This document shows positions 14,700 through 15,629 of a DNA stretch of 15,629 bases, piece after piece. Source of the DNA: an uncultured Eubacteriales bacterium. Its GTDB lineage: Bacteria; Bacillota; Clostridia; Christensenellales; Borkfalkiaceae. How positions within the stretch are numbered: the stretch's first letter is position 1; each line of letters starts with the position of its first letter. A program made the position numbers and the translations under genes. The stretch is from contig CATYEP010000033.1 of NCBI GenBank assembly GCA_958405585.1, positions 1-15,629 of the forward strand. The letters run 5' to 3'. The notes under the pieces were generated by a model. It was not told the DNA's origin. It worked only from the letters and a program-made list of their open reading frames with translations, and ran no database searches.

Positions 14700-14879
14700 A
14701 TGAACATTGTGAAAGCTGAATGCCGTGGTGAGCAAGGTGTTTTTGCGCCGCAGAATTGTTGCCGTACAGGATTCAACTTTGTCCGAATTGACGGTTTTAT
14801 TCGCAGTGTTTTATCGTCAGGCAAGTTAAGATCGTTGCCTGACGGTTTTATTTTTTGGAAAAAGCGGAAAGAAGGGTAA
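14700..14879 (+). CDS. Doubtful 59-codon ORF overlapping a terminator
   Basis: ATG at 14700 has GGAAAGGG a few bases upstream and opens 59 codons, beginning MNIVKAECRGEQGVF, with three cysteines (C8, C20, C21). Its 3' third coincides with a strong terminator hairpin (14815-14856), which argues against a normal protein gene. No family recognised. It is more likely the 3' untranslated region of the lipoprotein gene. Confidence 0.2.
   Translation: MNIVKAECRGEQGVFAPQNCCRTGFNFVRIDGFIRSVLSSGKLRSLPDGFIFWKKRKEG
14815..14856 (+). terminator. Intrinsic terminator after the lipoprotein gene
   Basis: Perfect 10-bp stem CGTCAGGCAA / TTGCCTGACG with a 10-base loop, then G and TTTTATTTTTT. It lies 130 bases after the lipoprotein stop. 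Confidence 0.85.
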
Positions 14880-14977
14880 AAGAGTAAATCAAAGAATTGA
14901 TTTTTTGCTTTGACAGGCGGGAAAGCGTGTTTGGTACAAATTTTTTCAAACTTTTAACAAGAATTTCTGTAAAACTG

Positions 14978-14986
14978 TGTTATAAT
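14978..14986 (+). promoter_or_regulatory. Extended -10 promoter abutting the DUF3810 start codon
   Basis: TGTTATAAT is a perfect extended -10 whose last base lies six bases before the ATG at 14993, so transcription would start at or next to the A of the start codon. No clear -35 lies at the right distance. A second, weaker candidate is TTGACA (14910-14915) with TGGTACAAA (-10 at 14935-14940, 19-base spacer), which would give a leader of about 45 nt but still no Shine-Dalgarno. Confidence 0.6.
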
Positions 14987-14992
14987 GAAAGC

Positions 14993-15629
14993 ATGAGAAT
15001 AAGACCGCTGTACGGGCGGCGGATAAGCCGTCTGCAAAAATTGATCATAGCCGCACTGGTCTGCGCATTGGTTTTTCTGACGGCGCAGGTACCCTGGCTG
15101 GCGGAATATTTCTATGCACGGGGCATCACGTGCGGATTAGGATTCTGGATCAGCCGGATCACGGGTATTTTTTCCGTTTCGTTTTATGAGATCACGGCGG
15201 TTTTGCTTATTCTTGCAGCAGTTTCTTTGTTGGTGTATTTCGGGGTCGGTCTCAGAAAAAAAGAATTTGCGCGCATGCTTTGCGTGCTGTATCGTTTGGG
15301 AATGGCTGTCTTGTGCGTTCTGGCAATGTTTGGCATACTGTATGCGCCTTTGTATAACCGCGTATCCGTCTATGAGGCGTTAGGACTTTCTGCAAACATG
15401 AATGTCGGGCAGGAAGATGTTTATGCCGCCGCGGAATATTATGTGGAGCAGCTCAATTTGCTGGCAGGAGAGCTTTCACGGGACGAAAAAGGGAATGTCG
15501 TGGCGCCGTATTCGTTCGAAGAAACGGCAAATCGGATCAATGCGGAATTTGACGGCTATGGGAATTATTTTGCTTGTTACGGGATCAGACCGAAGGCTGT
15601 GGCGCTGTCGGTGCCGATGAGCTATCTTG
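14993..15629 (+). CDS. DUF3810 domain-containing membrane protein, 5' part (cut by window edge)
   Basis: An open frame of 212 codons from ATG 14993 continues past the end of the window. It shows three hydrophobic helices (about 17-36, 66-87 and 98-119), with the segment EYFYARGITCGLGFWISRIT (38-57) and SVSFYEI (61-67) between the first two, which is the pattern of DUF3810 proteins. A soluble, mostly acidic region follows (SVYEALGLS onward). In full-length members the C-terminal domain carries a zinc-peptidase-like HExxH motif; that part lies outside the window. The start is chosen because it is the only ATG at the right distance from the N-terminal helix, although no ribosome binding site precedes it. 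Confidence 0.78.
   Translation, partial: MRIRPLYGRRISRLQKLIIAALVCALVFLTAQVPWLAEYFYARGITCGLGFWISRITGIFSVSFYEITAVLLILAAVSLLVYFGVGLRKKEFARMLCVLYRLGMAVLCVLAMFGILYAPLYNRVSVYEALGLSANMNVGQEDVYAAAEYYVEQLNLLAGELSRDEKGNVVAPYSFEETANRINAEFDGYGNYFACYGIRPKAVALSVPMSYL

Overview
This window looks like a chromosomal segment of a Bacillota/Clostridia-type bacterium, plausibly a gut anaerobe. The evidence is near-consensus sigma-A promoters (TTGACA-17-TATAAT), strong AGGAGG-like ribosome binding sites, intrinsic terminators after many genes, and proteins of families common in Clostridia (DUF1294, DUF3810, List_Bact_rpt lipoprotein, TFIIB-type zinc ribbon). The genus cannot be read from the sequence. No rRNA, tRNA, CRISPR, integrase or transposase was seen.

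Region 1 (18-7030, minus strand) is one polyamine operon, read from right to left: speD (S-adenosylmethionine decarboxylase), speA (arginine decarboxylase), speE (spermidine synthase), speB (agmatinase), a carboxynorspermidine/carboxyspermidine synthase (CASDH), and nspC (carboxynorspermidine/carboxyspermidine decarboxylase). SpeA and SpeB make putrescine from arginine via agmatine. SpeD and SpeE then supply the decarboxy-AdoMet route to spermidine, and CASDH and NspC supply the aspartate-semialdehyde route, so both spermidine routes sit in one gene cluster. The operon starts at a perfect consensus promoter followed by a leader of about 330 nt. That leader contains two three-way-junction-like folds and a textbook intrinsic terminator directly before speD. 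I could not match it by eye to a known riboswitch class, and it is the strongest candidate here for something undescribed.

Region 2 (7070-9480, plus strand) holds a short cyclase-family metal hydrolase, a DUF1294 membrane protein and a ketopantoate-reductase-family enzyme. It ends in a perfect 21-bp hairpin and a bidirectional terminator.

Region 3 (9486-11798) holds a seven-helix membrane protein of unknown function (minus strand) and, divergently, a zinc-ribbon protein with a C-terminal membrane anchor (plus strand). Each has its own clear promoter.

Region 4 (11812-13669) is a monocistronic alpha-L-rhamnosidase-like (GH78) gene with promoter and terminator.

Region 5 (13670-14856) is AT-rich and looks eroded. 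It has the C-terminal end of an FtsX/MacB-type ABC permease, cut off right at the GH78 terminator, followed by a lipoprotein whose signal peptide is out of frame with its best start codon. This may be the tail of a decayed export or lipoprotein module.

Region 6 (14981-15629) is the 5' part of a DUF3810 membrane protein that runs off the window. Its extended -10 element sits directly against the ATG, suggesting a leaderless mRNA.
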